Part shown: positions 50,645 through 60,160 of the stretch, in pieces
How the letters are laid out: each line of letters starts with the position of its first letter
Position numbering within the stretch: the first letter of the stretch is position 1
From: an uncultured Alphaproteobacteria bacterium
Lineage (GTDB): Bacteria > Pseudomonadota > Alphaproteobacteria > Bin65
Assembly (NCBI GenBank): GCA_947259335.1
Contig: CAMYMQ010000444.1
Span: 1-64,000, forward strand
Direction: 5' to 3'
DNA: 64,000 nt
The notes under the pieces: model-generated
Databases searched by the model: none
Told to the model about the DNA's origin: nothing
Seen by the model: the letters and a program-made list of their open reading frames with translations, nothing else
Position numbers and translations under genes: made by a program

Positions 50645-52162
50645 TCACGAAGCGGCGACGGACGTCCCCAAAGGTTGGGGGGCGGCGTCACCTTCGGCCG
50701 TTTCGGCCGGGTCGACATGGCGCGCGTTGGGGAGGGTGACCTCCACCCGGGCGCCCGTGCCGGGGCAGTTCGAAATGGTGATGGCGCCGCCATGCAGTCC
50801 GACGAAAGCCGACACGAGCGCGAGGCCCAGGCCGCTGCCCTCGTGTTCGCGAGCCAGCCGCTGGTCCGCCTGGACGAAAGGTTCCGTCACCCGCTCGATG
50901 AACTCGTCCGGTATCCCGGGGCCGTCGTCGATCACCTGAAGATGGAGTTGCCCATCCTCGTCGACCCAAAGTTCGGCCTCGATCCGCCCGCCCGCGGGCG
51001 CGAACTTCACGGCGTTCGACAGCAGGTTCAGCGCGATCTGGCGAAACCGCTGCACGTCGCCGATCAATTCCACGGGCCGGTCGGGGACGATCTGGGAGAG
51101 ACGCTGCTCCTTCAGTCCGGCCGCCGGCGACAGGGCCTGGACGCAGGCGATCAGGGCTTCCACCGGATCGAATGGCGCCAGCGTGATGCTGGTCTTTCCC
51201 GCACCGTACCGGGCCATCTCCAGGACATGGTTGACGACCGACAGCAGATGCATGGCGCTGTCGTGGATGTGGCTGGAATAGCCCTTGTAGCGGTCGGGCA
51301 CCGGGCCGAACACCTCGGCGATCTGCATTTCCGAGAAGCCGATGATGGCGTTCAAAGGGGTCCGCAGTTCATGGCTCATGTTGGCGAGGAAGACCGACTT
51401 GGCGAGGTTGGCCGCCTCGGCCGCCTCGCGCGCGGCGTTGGCGCGGGCGGCCTCGCGCTGGCTGTTCCTGACTTCGAGAAGCAGCATCAGCACCATGACG
51501 ACGGCGATCAGTGCCATCGCACCCTGGAGAAGGAGGCCCGTCTCGCGCCGCTCCTCGAGACGGCCGATGAGCGACTTGATGTAGCTGCCGTTGTGAAGCT
51601 GAAGGGTGAACGCGCGCGCGGGCGTCAGGAACGGGATGAGCGCGGCTCGGATCTGACTGTGCGCCGCGCGGTCGGCGCGCTTGAGCGCCCGCACCTTCGG
51701 CTCGACGCGCCTGAGCGCCGTCTCGAGCTTCGAAAGGAAGTGACGTGCGCCCGGAACGCGCCGAAATTCCGCCGTTTGAGCACCGCGATCGAGATGCAGC
51801 AGGCGGCTCCAGAAAATGTCTAGCTGCAGGGCCAGGTCGTCATGGGACGTGCGCTCGACACCGGCGCCATACGAATCGAGCGCCGCGAGAAGGCGCACCA
51901 GTTCCAGTTCCAGTTGGCCGACAGCCCATTCGTTGACGGACAGCAGGCTAGCATAGGCGCGGCGCTCCTGGACGAGGTTGGTGCCCTGCAGGACAACCGA
52001 ACCCAGAAGGCCGAGCGCGACCGCACAAACCGCGGCCAGCTTCACCCGCGACCGTCCGAACAGCGCCCGGATCGGCGGCCACGGCCGCACGCCCGGACGC
52101 GCCGAAGGCGCCGAAGGCGCCAGGACCCGGCTTGAATCGGCAGGCGGGCACAGCGGATTCAT
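50645..52162 (-). CDS. hybrid-free sensor histidine kinase
   Basis: The 505-residue membrane kinase has a first helix (LAAVCAVALGLLGSVVLQG), a periplasmic helical sensor part, a second helix (LLLQGAMALIAVVMVLMLLL), a HisKA domain with the phosphorylated His in ANMSHELRTPLNAIIGF, and an HATPase domain (LNLLSNAVKFAP, DDGPGIP, GSGLGLALV). No receiver domain is fused and no response regulator gene is adjacent. Stimulus unknown. The ATG at 52162 is preferred to the longer ORF. It is the first core gene next to the tRNA fragment. Confidence 0.9.
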   Translation of the reverse strand: MNPLCPPADSSRVLAPSAPSARPGVRPWPPIRALFGRSRVKLAAVCAVALGLLGSVVLQGTNLVQERRAYASLLSVNEWAVGQLELELVRLLAALDSYGAGVERTSHDDLALQLDIFWSRLLHLDRGAQTAEFRRVPGARHFLSKLETALRRVEPKVRALKRADRAAHSQIRAALIPFLTPARAFTLQLHNGSYIKSLIGRLEERRETGLLLQGAMALIAVVMVLMLLLEVRNSQREAARANAAREAAEAANLAKSVFLANMSHELRTPLNAIIGFSEMQIAEVFGPVPDRYKGYSSHIHDSAMHLLSVVNHVLEMARYGAGKTSITLAPFDPVEALIACVQALSPAAGLKEQRLSQIVPDRPVELIGDVQRFRQIALNLLSNAVKFAPAGGRIEAELWVDEDGQLHLQVIDDGPGIPDEFIERVTEPFVQADQRLAREHEGSGLGLALVSAFVGLHGGAITISNCPGTGARVEVTLPNARHVDPAETAEGDAAPQPLGTSVAAS

Positions 52163-52424
52163 CGCGCGACGATGTCCTGAAAATGCCGGACCATTGTATC
52201 TCACCACTTACTGTCTGGTTTCGTTTGCGGAGGCCCCGCAGGAGCCTTCATCCAGCCGGAGCGAAGCCCGGCTTGCCGGTCCAGCCATGACCGAATTAGC
52301 TTAATATTCCGTTAGCCAGCAACGCCCTCGGCGGGCGCCGGTGACGGCATTGTGAGTGGCCGTGTGCACGGCGCGCTTCTAGTTGTGGCGGGGACCGCCG
52401 GACCTTGAGAGTCGAGGAAGCACT
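52163..52424. other. divergent promoter region
   Basis: It separates the kinase gene from the radical SAM gene. No further feature is recognised. Confidence 0.35.
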
Positions 52425-53393
52425 ATGAATCCTGCCGTGAAGGCGCTGCGCGAACGTAATGAGTCGCTCGATACCGGCAAGTTCGGCGATCCGGACCGGA
52501 CCGCCGACGGCCAGGTCCGCGCCCGGGTCGACCTGACGCGGCTCGAGACGCTGTGGGTGAACACCGGCACCCTGTGCAACCTCACCTGCGAGAACTGCTA
52601 CATCGAGTCGAGCCCGCGCAACGACCGGCTGGCCTATATCGGCCTCGCCGACGTTGCCGCCTATCTGGACGAAATCGTCGACGGTGACCTGGGCACCCGA
52701 ACCATCGGGCTGACCGGGGGCGAACCGTTCATGAACCCCGACATCGCTCCCATCCTGGGGCTGATCCTGGAACGCGGCCTCGAGGCCCTGGTGCTGACCA
52801 ACGCCATGAAGCCGATGCGCCGTCATCGCGAGGCTCTGCTGGACCTCCGGGGGCGCTTCGGCGACGGGCTGAGCCTGCGCGTCTCCGTCGACCACTATTC
52901 GCAGACGCTGCACGAGATGGAGCGCGGGCCGCGATCGTGGGAACCGATGATCGAGGGCCTGAGCTTCCTCGCCCGGAACGGTTTCAATGTCGACGTTGCC
53001 GGGCGCACGGTCTGGAACGAGAGCGAGGATCAGCTTCGCGCCGGTTACGCTCGGCTGTTTGCCGCCCACGGCCTGCCGCTGGATGCGCGCGATCCGGAGC
53101 AGCTGGTGCTGTTCCCCGAAATGGACGCGACCCTGGATGTCCCGGAAATCACCACCGAGTGCTGGTCGATCCTGGGGGTCCACGCCGACTCGATGATGTG
53201 CGCGACCTCGCGCATGGTGGTGAAGCGGAAGGGTGAGAAGACGCCGGTGGTCGTGCCGTGCACGCTGCTTCCCTACGATCGCCAGTTCGAGCTTGGGACC
53301 ACCCTCGCCGGGGCCGCCGGGACGGTCAGATTGAACCATCCCCACTGCGCCCGGTTCTGCGTTCTGGGCGGCGGTTCCTGCTCGACCGGCTGA
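52425..53393 (+). CDS. radical SAM protein with C-terminal Cys cluster
   Basis: The 322-residue protein has the CxxxCxxC cluster for the SAM-binding [4Fe-4S] centre (TGTLCNLTCENCYIES near residue 50), the GLTGGEPFMNP block and a C-terminal Cys set (HCARFCVLGGGSC) that may ligate a second cluster. This resembles small SPASM-like or nucleotide-modifying radical SAM enzymes, but the substrate is not evident. The ATG at 52425 follows GAGGAAG. It stands directly upstream of the metZ riboswitch, without a clear terminator between. Confidence 0.82.
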   Translation: MNPAVKALRERNESLDTGKFGDPDRTADGQVRARVDLTRLETLWVNTGTLCNLTCENCYIESSPRNDRLAYIGLADVAAYLDEIVDGDLGTRTIGLTGGEPFMNPDIAPILGLILERGLEALVLTNAMKPMRRHREALLDLRGRFGDGLSLRVSVDHYSQTLHEMERGPRSWEPMIEGLSFLARNGFNVDVAGRTVWNESEDQLRAGYARLFAAHGLPLDARDPEQLVLFPEMDATLDVPEITTECWSILGVHADSMMCATSRMVVKRKGEKTPVVVPCTLLPYDRQFELGTTLAGAAGTVRLNHPHCARFCVLGGGSCSTG

Positions 53394-53450
53394 ACCGCGT
53401 CGCGCAACAGGGCTTGACCCGGGCCGCCGGAAACGGCTAAGCCCTTAATC

Positions 53451-53505
53451 AGTGGCGATTTGCTGACCGGCTTGCGGCCACTTTAAAACACTCGCTAAAA
53501 GGTCC
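53451..53505 (+). promoter_or_regulatory. SAM-II riboswitch aptamer
   Basis: The segment fits the SAM-II pattern: P1 stem AGTGGC/GCCACT (53451-53456 with 53477-53482), the GATTTG loop start, TGACCGGCTTGC, the A-rich TTTAAAACA joining strand and the 3' CGCTAAAAGGTC. GACC (53465-53468) can pair with GGTC (53501-53504) to make the pseudoknot. It lies 74 nt before metZ, the usual SAM-II target in alphaproteobacteria. SAM binding should lower metZ expression. Confidence 0.9.
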
Positions 53506-53521
53506 CGCTCTCGTGGAGAGA

Positions 53522-53565
53522 GGCTCGACCCGCAGCGTTTTGGCGATCCGGTCGGGCCTTTTTTT
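53522..53565 (+). terminator. intrinsic terminator between the SAM-II aptamer and metZ
   Basis: GGCTCGACC (53522-53530) can pair with GGTCGGGCC (53550-53558; one G-U) and seven T follow directly (53559-53565), 14 nt before the metZ ATG. It makes a termination-type expression platform likely. Confidence 0.75.
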
Positions 53566-53578
53566 GTGAGACGAGACC

Positions 53579-54823
53579 ATGAGCAAGACCGTGCCAGGGG
53601 CCAAGAGCCGCCCCACCGATCCGCCGACCGAGACGCCCTCCGGGGACCAGCCGCAGTGGCGACCGCAGACCCTGATGGTCCGGGGCGGCCTCAACCGCAG
53701 CGAATTCGGCGAAACCAGCGAAGCCATCTTCCTGACGTCGGGTTACATCTATGACCGGGCGGAGGACGCCGAGGCGGCCTTCAAGGGCGAGAACGACCGC
53801 TTCATCTATTCCCGCTACGGCAATCCGACCGTCGGCATGTTCGAGGAGCGTATGCGGCTGCTCGAAGGCGCGGAGGCGGTGCGGTCCACCGCCAGCGGCA
53901 TGTCGGCCGTGTTCGCGTCGCTCATGGCCCAGCTCAGCGCCGGCAGCCGGGTCGTCGCGTCGCGCGCCCTGTTCGGATCGATCCTCTACATCATCGGCGA
54001 GATCCTGCCGCGTTTCGGGGTCGAGACGGAGTTCGTCGACGGGTCCGACATGGAAGGCTGGGCAAAGGCCCTGTCGCGTCCGGCCACCTGCGTCTTTCTG
54101 GAGACACCGTCCAATCCCGGCCTCGAGGTCATCGACATCGCGGCGATCGCCGAACTCGCCCACGCCGCCGGCGCCACGCTGACCGTCGACAACGTCTTCG
54201 CCACGCCGATCCTCCAGAAGCCTTTGGAACTGGGCGCGGACATCGTCGTCTATTCCGCGACCAAACATATCGACGGCCAGGGACGCGCCCTGGGCGGCGT
54301 GATCCTGGGCTCCGCCGACTTCTGCAACGGCGACCTGATGACTTTCCTGCGCCACACCGGGCCGGCGCTCAGCCCGTTCAACGCCTGGACCCTGCTCAAG
54401 GGCATCGAGACCCTGGAAGTCAGGGTCGAACGCCAGGTCGCCAACGCCGTCAACGTCGCAACCTTTCTGGAAGACCACCCCAAGATCGGACGGGTATTGC
54501 ACCCGGACCTGCCGAGCCATCCCCAGCACGACCTCGCCCGGCGCCAGATGCGGGGCGGCGGCACCGTGATCGCCTTCGACGTGACCGGCGGCAAGGAAAC
54601 CGCCTTCCGCTTCGCCAACGCCCTGAAGCTGGTCGATATTTCGAACAATCTGGGCGATTCCAAGAGCCTTTTGACCCATCCGGCGACGACCACGCATCAG
54701 CGCCTGACCCCCGAGGACCGGGCCCGTCTCGGCATCTCCGACGAGATGGTTCGACTGTCCGTGGGGCTCGAAGACGTAGAAGACTTAAAGAATGATTTAA
54801 GGAATGCCCTAATGTTGTGTTAA
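53579..54823 (+). CDS. metZ: O-succinylhomoserine sulfhydrylase
   Basis: The 414-residue PLP enzyme of the Cys/Met gamma family has GYIYDRAEDAEAAFKGE, SGMSAVFASLMA and the PLP lysine in VYSATKHIDGQGRALGG, with the MetZ-like RPQTLMVRGGLNRSEFGETSEAIF start. It makes homocysteine from O-succinylhomoserine and sulfide. Regulation by SAM through the SAM-II riboswitch is direct sequence evidence for a methionine role. The ATG at 53579 has a weak GAGACGAG ribosome-binding site. Confidence 0.95.
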   Translation: MSKTVPGAKSRPTDPPTETPSGDQPQWRPQTLMVRGGLNRSEFGETSEAIFLTSGYIYDRAEDAEAAFKGENDRFIYSRYGNPTVGMFEERMRLLEGAEAVRSTASGMSAVFASLMAQLSAGSRVVASRALFGSILYIIGEILPRFGVETEFVDGSDMEGWAKALSRPATCVFLETPSNPGLEVIDIAAIAELAHAAGATLTVDNVFATPILQKPLELGADIVVYSATKHIDGQGRALGGVILGSADFCNGDLMTFLRHTGPALSPFNAWTLLKGIETLEVRVERQVANAVNVATFLEDHPKIGRVLHPDLPSHPQHDLARRQMRGGGTVIAFDVTGGKETAFRFANALKLVDISNNLGDSKSLLTHPATTTHQRLTPEDRARLGISDEMVRLSVGLEDVEDLKNDLRNALMLC

Positions 54824-54912
54824 AGAAGGTAACCAATCGTTAACAACTATCTTTCTATTTATAGATCGCCGCGTATAATGCGGCGACTTGAATAGGAGGT
54901 TTAATTAGCGGG

Positions 54913-56223
54913 ATGTTGGGAACAGACTTCTTTCCCGCGAATATTTGGCGCGCAATCATTCGCCGACGACATCAGGTTGCCGGGGCGACGGTGTTGGCTG
55001 CCGTCCTCGTTCTGGGCAGCGCCTCGCCGCATTTCGTCGCGCACCCGGACGTCCGCGCCGATGCGAAGCCCGCAAAGCTGCCGGCGAACCGCCACGCCAC
55101 GTTCGCGAAGGCGTTGAGCGACGGCTATCAGGCCTATCTGCGCACCGACGAGCAGAAATACGGCGCCGAGTTCGATCACAAGCGGTTCCGCGCCAAGATC
55201 CTCGAACTCGATATCGGCAAGCTGCCGCTCCCCTCCTCGCCCGACGACTATGGCCTGGAAGACACCGGCGCGGTCGCGCTGGCGGAAGCGCGCACCCGGC
55301 TGATGCGCGCGTTGGGCGGCACCGCCCGGGACGCCGCCCCCCTGTTCGCCGCCAAGGCCCAGGTCAGCTACGACTGCTGGACCGCGCGAGCGGGCGCCAG
55401 GTTGCCGAGCCGAGACGTCGGCGAATGCCGGGACCAATTCGGCCGGCATCTCACAGACCTCGAAAACGCGGTGCTGCCGATCCGGTCGACAAGCCCGTTC
55501 AACCGCGCCCTGGCCCGCGAATATTTGGCCTATGCAGCCTTCAAGGCCTCGGTGCGCAAGGATTTCATCGACGCCCGCCATTTCGCCCGCAAGGGTCTGC
55601 GCGCGGCACGGTCCGACGACCCCGAAATCGTACAGCCTGAAGTGCTGTCACGCTGGAACCTCAATTCCGAAAAAGCCGTGCCGCGGTTCATCCGCTGGCG
55701 CGAGAAGCTGATTGCCGCGGTTGCCCGCCATCGCTCCGGCCCCAAGGCCGCGCTCGCCGCCAAGGCCCAGGCACGGTTCGACTGCTGGGTCGAGCGGGCC
55801 TCCGAAGGCGCCCCGCCCGCCTTCATCCGCAAATGCGAGAGCGAGTTCATCGACTATGTCCGCGCGCTCAAGGGCCTCGCGCCGGCGCAGAAGAAGCTGC
55901 AGCTCGTGGTCCTGTTCCAGGACAAGCGGGCGCGGATTCCGCAGCCGCAGTTCGCGATGATCAAGAAGGCCGCGACCCTGGCCAAGCGATCGGCCGCCAA
56001 GACCGTCACCGTGATCGCCCGGACGCCCCGGCCGAACTCGGACGAATATGAGGTCCGCCTCGCCCTCCGCCGGGCAGAGGCCGTCGCCAAGGCGCTCCAG
56101 CACCAGGGCGTGCGCGGCGACCGGATCCGCACCATCTACCTGAGCGATTCGGAAGCGCCCGCCAAGACCCGTCGGCCCGCGCCCCGGATCACCAGCCAGC
56201 GGGCCGAGATCGTCATCGACTGA
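54913..56223 (+). CDS. exported OmpA-like protein with an internal repeat
   Basis: The 436-residue protein has an N-terminal membrane/signal segment ([17 protein letters not shown]). Its middle contains two related blocks: [17 protein letters not shown] ... CRDQF and [17 protein letters not shown] ... CESEF, each with two Cys. The C-terminal 100 residues look like an OmpA-type peptidoglycan-binding domain ([32 protein letters not shown] ... RAEIVID), but the usual GHTD element is replaced. The role is probably in the envelope. An AGGAGG lies rather far (13 nt) upstream of the ATG. Confidence 0.75.
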   Translation: MLGTDFFPANIWRAIIRRRHQVAGATVLAAVLVLGSASPHFVAHPDVRADAKPAKLPANRHATFAKALSDGYQAYLRTDEQKYGAEFDHKRFRAKILELDIGKLPLPSSPDDYGLEDTGAVALAEARTRLMRALGGTARDAAPLFAAKAQVSYDCWTARAGARLPSRDVGECRDQFGRHLTDLENAVLPIRSTSPFNRALAREYLAYAAFKASVRKDFIDARHFARKGLRAARSDDPEIVQPEVLSRWNLNSEKAVPRFIRWREKLIAAVARHRSGPKAALAAKAQARFDCWVERASEGAPPAFIRKCESEFIDYVRALKGLAPAQKKLQLVVLFQDKRARIPQPQFAMIKKAATLAKRSAAKTVTVIARTPRPNSDEYEVRLALRRAEAVAKALQHQGVRGDRIRTIYLSDSEAPAKTRRPAPRITSQRAEIVID

Positions 56224-56362
56224 GCCCGTCCGGCGCCGGTGCACGCCGCCCGGCGCATCCGATCTTCCCAATTCGTCCGTATACGGAATGCTGGACAAAT
56301 CCCGGCGACCGCTTACCTTCGATCCGGTCCATATTGAACTGGGAAACGTCCCGACAGCCATC

Positions 56363-56755
56363 ATGTATAGCGAAACCACCAACGACATCGCCGTCACCGT
56401 GGAGCCGATGTTCCTCGATGATCAGTCCGCGCCCGAGGACGCCCGATATGTGTGGGCCTACCAGATCCGCATCGAGAATCAGGGCGGGCGCGTCGTCCAG
56501 CTGATCAATCGTCATTGGAAGATCACCGACGGCAGCGGCCGCCTGCAGGAAGTGGACGGCCCCGGCGTCGTCGGCGAGCAACCGGTGCTCAAGCCCGGCG
56601 AGAGCTTCGAATATGCCAGCGGCTGCCCGCTGACCACGCCGACCGGCTTCATGGTCGGCACCTACGAAATGGAATACGAGAACGGCGAGCGTTTCGACGT
56701 ACGCATTCCGATGTTTTCGCTCGACAGTCCGCACACCCCGGCCATCGTCCACTGA
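56363..56755 (+). CDS. apaG: ApaG domain protein
   Basis: The 130-residue product matches ApaG end to end: [65 protein letters not shown] and [10 protein letters not shown]. ApaG is a small beta-sandwich linked to Co2+/Mg2+ tolerance in enterobacteria; the biochemical role is open. The ATG at 56363 is used because the family starts there; the track ORF starts 25 codons earlier. Confidence 0.93.
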   Translation: MYSETTNDIAVTVEPMFLDDQSAPEDARYVWAYQIRIENQGGRVVQLINRHWKITDGSGRLQEVDGPGVVGEQPVLKPGESFEYASGCPLTTPTGFMVGTYEMEYENGERFDVRIPMFSLDSPHTPAIVH

Positions 56756-56816
56756 CGACGCGCGCCGGACGCGTGCTAGGCTCCACCGCCCGACAATAGC
56801 CTTTGGGAACGACGCC

Positions 56817-57437
56817 GTGACGGCAAATCCAGTACGACCCGACGATCCTGCCGTGGACAGCGCCCGGCCGACACGCGAAGAAGCCGAAAAGGCGGTCCGG
56901 GTTCTCCTGGGCTGGGCCGGAGACGACCCCGATCGCGAGGGGCTGCTCGACACGCCGGCGCGCGTCGTGCGCGCCTACGAGGAATTTTTCTCGGGCTACG
57001 GCGTGGACCCCGAGGAGTTCCTGAAGCGGACCTTTTCGGAGACCGAGGGGTACGATGAGGTCGTCGTCCTGCGCGATATCCGCTTCGAATCCCACTGCGA
57101 ACACCATCTGGCGCCGATCATCGGCAAGGCGCATGTGGGCTATCTGCCCAAGCGCCGCGTCGTCGGCATCAGCAAGATCGCCCGGCTCGTCGAAGTGTTC
57201 TCGAAACGCCTGCAGATCCAGGAAAAACTGACCGCACAGATCGCCAACACGATAGATCAGGTGCTGGAGCCGCGCGGCGTCGCCGTCGTCATCGAGGCCA
57301 CGCACCAGTGCATGACGACTCGCGGCATCCACAAGCCAGGCGCGAGCCTGATGACCAGCCGGATGCTGGGCGCGTTCCGCGAGGACCCGACAACCCGCCG
57401 CGAGTTTCTGGCGATGATCGGCAAGTCCGGGGTATAG
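56817..57437 (+). CDS. folE: GTP cyclohydrolase I, type IA
   Basis: The 206-residue enzyme shows the zinc and active-site block [21 protein letters not shown] and the late [13 protein letters not shown] with the second zinc Cys. It opens GTP to 7,8-dihydroneopterin triphosphate, the first step to folate and queuosine. The start is GTG at 56817. It lies between apaG and trkH in the same direction. Confidence 0.96.
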   Translation: MTANPVRPDDPAVDSARPTREEAEKAVRVLLGWAGDDPDREGLLDTPARVVRAYEEFFSGYGVDPEEFLKRTFSETEGYDEVVVLRDIRFESHCEHHLAPIIGKAHVGYLPKRRVVGISKIARLVEVFSKRLQIQEKLTAQIANTIDQVLEPRGVAVVIEATHQCMTTRGIHKPGASLMTSRMLGAFREDPTTRREFLAMIGKSGV

Positions 57438-57522
57438 GGCAGGGCCGCTTCCGCGCCGCCCGCGATAGCCCTATAGTCCCCAAGCCCTTCGCGGCACCCT
57501 GCGAACCAACGATCGCGCGATT

Positions 57523-58971
57523 GTGCTCGACCTCCGGCCGGTTCTCTTCATCTGCGGCGTTATCCTCACCATCCTAGCGGCGCTGATGTGCATTCCGGCG
57601 GCGGTGGATCTCGCCGCCGAAAATGCCGGATGGCGTGGCTTCCTGCGCGCCGCGGCGGTGACGCTGTTTGTCGGCGTCGCGCTGATGCTCGTCACCAAGG
57701 CCGATCAGATCCGCCTTCAGCTCCGGCAGGCCTTCGCCTTCACGACCCTCAGCTGGCTGCTGGTCGCGGCCTTCGCGGCCCTGCCCTTCATGTTCTCGAC
57801 GCCGGGCATGAGCGTCGCCGATGCCTTTTTCGAGTCGATGTCCGGGATCACGACGACGGGCGCGACGGTCATCGCCGAGCTCGACCGCTCGACCGCGGGG
57901 CTGCTTCTGTGGCGCGCCATGCTCCAATGGCTCGGCGGCATCGGCATCATCATCTTCGCGCTGGCCTTCCTGCCGATGCTGAAGGTCGGCGGCATGCAGC
58001 TGTTCCGGACCGAGGCCTTCGATACGCCCGAGAAGGTGCTGCCGCGCGCCGCCCAGCTCGCGGCCGGGATCGGCGGCATCTATGTGGGTTTCACGATCCT
58101 CATCTTCGCCGCCCTGTGGATCGCGGGCATGTCCGGCTTCGATGCCCTCTGCCACGCGCTGACCTCGATCGCCACGGGCGGCTATTCCACCCGCGACGCC
58201 TCGATCGGCGCCTTCTCCGAACCGGCGATCCACTGGATCATCGTCGTGGCCATGATCGCCGGCTGCCTGCCCTTCGTCTTTTACGTCGATGCCGTCCGCG
58301 GCAGGCTCGCCCCGATGTCGCGGGACAGCCAGGTGCGCGCCTTCCTGGCGGTGCTGGGCCTGGCGATCCTCGTCGTCGCCGTCTGGCTCTGGGCGATGCG
58401 CGACGAGCCGGGTTACATGGCGATACAGAAGGCGGCCTTCAATGTGACCTCGGTGATGACCGGAACCGGGTACGCCTCCGACAACTACGATCTGTGGGGC
58501 GGGTTCCCGGTGGTCGTTCTGTTCGCGCTGATGTTCGTCGGCGGCTGCGCGGGGTCGACCACCTGCGGGATCAAGATCTTCCGCTTTCAGGTCGCCTATG
58601 CCGTGGGCAAGGCGCAGATCAAGCGACTGATCCAGCCCCACGGCGTGTTCCTGCCCTACTACAACCACCGCCCCGTTTCGGACGACGTGGCGGCGTCGGT
58701 CATGGGCTTCTTCCTCTTCTTCGTGCTCAGCTTCGGCGCCGTGGCGCTGGCCCTGGGCGCGACCGGGCTGGACACGATCACCGCCCTGTCCTCGGCGGCG
58801 TCGGCGATCGCCAATGTCGGGCCCGGGTTCGGTCCCGTCGTCGGCCCCGCCGGCAACTTCGCTTCCTTGGAGGACACGGCGAAATGGATTATGTCGGCGG
58901 GCATGCTGGTCGGCCGCCTGGAAGTCTTTACCGTTTTCATTCTGTTCGCCCCCTCGTTCTGGCGGAGTTGA
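57523..58971 (+). CDS. trkH: TrkH-family potassium uptake channel
   Basis: The 482-residue polytopic protein has the four selectivity-filter repeats of TrkH/KtrB: GITTTGATV, SIATGGYST, VMTGTGYAS and SAIANVGPGFG, each after a short pore helix. It takes up K+ together with a peripheral TrkA protein, whose gene is not in the window. The start is GTG at 57523. The stop is 4 nt before argE. Confidence 0.94.
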   Translation: MLDLRPVLFICGVILTILAALMCIPAAVDLAAENAGWRGFLRAAAVTLFVGVALMLVTKADQIRLQLRQAFAFTTLSWLLVAAFAALPFMFSTPGMSVADAFFESMSGITTTGATVIAELDRSTAGLLLWRAMLQWLGGIGIIIFALAFLPMLKVGGMQLFRTEAFDTPEKVLPRAAQLAAGIGGIYVGFTILIFAALWIAGMSGFDALCHALTSIATGGYSTRDASIGAFSEPAIHWIIVVAMIAGCLPFVFYVDAVRGRLAPMSRDSQVRAFLAVLGLAILVVAVWLWAMRDEPGYMAIQKAAFNVTSVMTGTGYASDNYDLWGGFPVVVLFALMFVGGCAGSTTCGIKIFRFQVAYAVGKAQIKRLIQPHGVFLPYYNHRPVSDDVAASVMGFFLFFVLSFGAVALALGATGLDTITALSSAASAIANVGPGFGPVVGPAGNFASLEDTAKWIMSAGMLVGRLEVFTVFILFAPSFWRS

Positions 58972-58975
58972 AGGG

Positions 58976-60160
58976 ATGGGCGAGCGCCTCGATGGCAGGA
59001 CGGTCCTTGAAAAGCTGATCGCGTTCGACACGACCTCGGCCAGATCGAACCTGCCCCTGATCGAGTGGGTTCGCGACTATCTGGCCGGCTGGGGGATCGA
59101 AAGCCGCCTGGTCCACGACGCGAGCGGCGAGAAGGCGAACCTGTTTGCGACGCTGGCCGGCGGGGACCGCGACGGCGGGATCGTCCTGTCGGGCCATTCC
59201 GACGTGGTGCCGGTGGCCGGCCAGGACTGGACGAGCGACCCCTTCACGCTGGTCGAGCGCGACGGCCTGCTGTTCGGCCGGGGCACCGCCGATATGAAGG
59301 GCTTCATCGCGCTCGCCCTGTCGCGGGTGCCGGACCTGGTCGCCGCCGAGCCGAAGATTCCGATCCATCTGGCGCTGTCCTTCGACGAGGAGGTCGGCTG
59401 CATCGGCGTGCCGCACCTGCTCGAGCAGATCGGCAGGGCCCTGCCCCAGCCCGCCGTCGCCATCATCGGCGAGCCGACCAGCATGCGGGTGGTCGACGCG
59501 CACAAGGGCATCTGCGCCCTGAGAACGACGGTCACGGGCCTGGAAGCCCATTCGAGCCGCCAGCACAAGTCCGTCAGCGCCGTTGTCGCCGCCGCCGCGC
59601 TGATTTCGGAAATCGGCCGGATCGTCGGAGAGCTCCGCGCGACGAAGCGGCACGAAGGCTTCGATCCGCCCTATACCACCTTCAACATCGGCCGGATCGA
59701 CGGTGGCACGGCAGTGAATATCGTGCCGCGCCGGTGCGTGTTCGACTGGGAGTTCCGCCCGGTGCCGGCGGTTGCGTTCGACGACGTACTCGGCCGCGTC
59801 GAGGCCTATGCCGAAGCGGCGCTGCTGCCGCCAATGCGAGAAATCTTCCCCGGTGCGGCGATCACCACCGAAGTCCTGGCCCAGGCGCCGCCGCTGGTGC
59901 CGAGCGACGATTCCCCCGCGTTCGCCCTGGCGATGCGGCTGACCGGCGCGAACCGGACCCACGCCGTGTCCTTCGCCGCGGAAGCGGGCCACTTCCAGGG
60001 TGCGGGCATGTCGGCCGTCATCTGCGGCCCCGGCGACATCGCCCAGGCGCATCAGCCGGACGAATTCATCAGTATGGAACAGCTCGATGCGGGCGGCGCT
60101 TTCCTCGACGGCCTGATCCGCTGGGCCGTGGAAGACGGCAGGCTCAAGCCTGGGGGCTAA
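58976..60160 (+). CDS. argE: acetylornithine deacetylase
   Basis: The 394-residue M20 metallopeptidase-fold enzyme has LSGHSDVVPV, GRGTADMKGFIAL and SFDEEVGCIG, the metal and catalytic motifs, and the ArgE-type ending with EAGHFQGAGMSAVICGPG. It removes acetate from N-acetylornithine. The ATG at 58976 follows AAGGG, 4 nt after trkH. The stop overlaps the hslO stop on the opposite strand by 4 nt. Together with argF and argD nearby it forms an arginine group. Confidence 0.93.
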   Translation: MGERLDGRTVLEKLIAFDTTSARSNLPLIEWVRDYLAGWGIESRLVHDASGEKANLFATLAGGDRDGGIVLSGHSDVVPVAGQDWTSDPFTLVERDGLLFGRGTADMKGFIALALSRVPDLVAAEPKIPIHLALSFDEEVGCIGVPHLLEQIGRALPQPAVAIIGEPTSMRVVDAHKGICALRTTVTGLEAHSSRQHKSVSAVVAAAALISEIGRIVGELRATKRHEGFDPPYTTFNIGRIDGGTAVNIVPRRCVFDWEFRPVPAVAFDDVLGRVEAYAEAALLPPMREIFPGAAITTEVLAQAPPLVPSDDSPAFALAMRLTGANRTHAVSFAAEAGHFQGAGMSAVICGPGDIAQAHQPDEFISMEQLDAGGAFLDGLIRWAVEDGRLKPGG

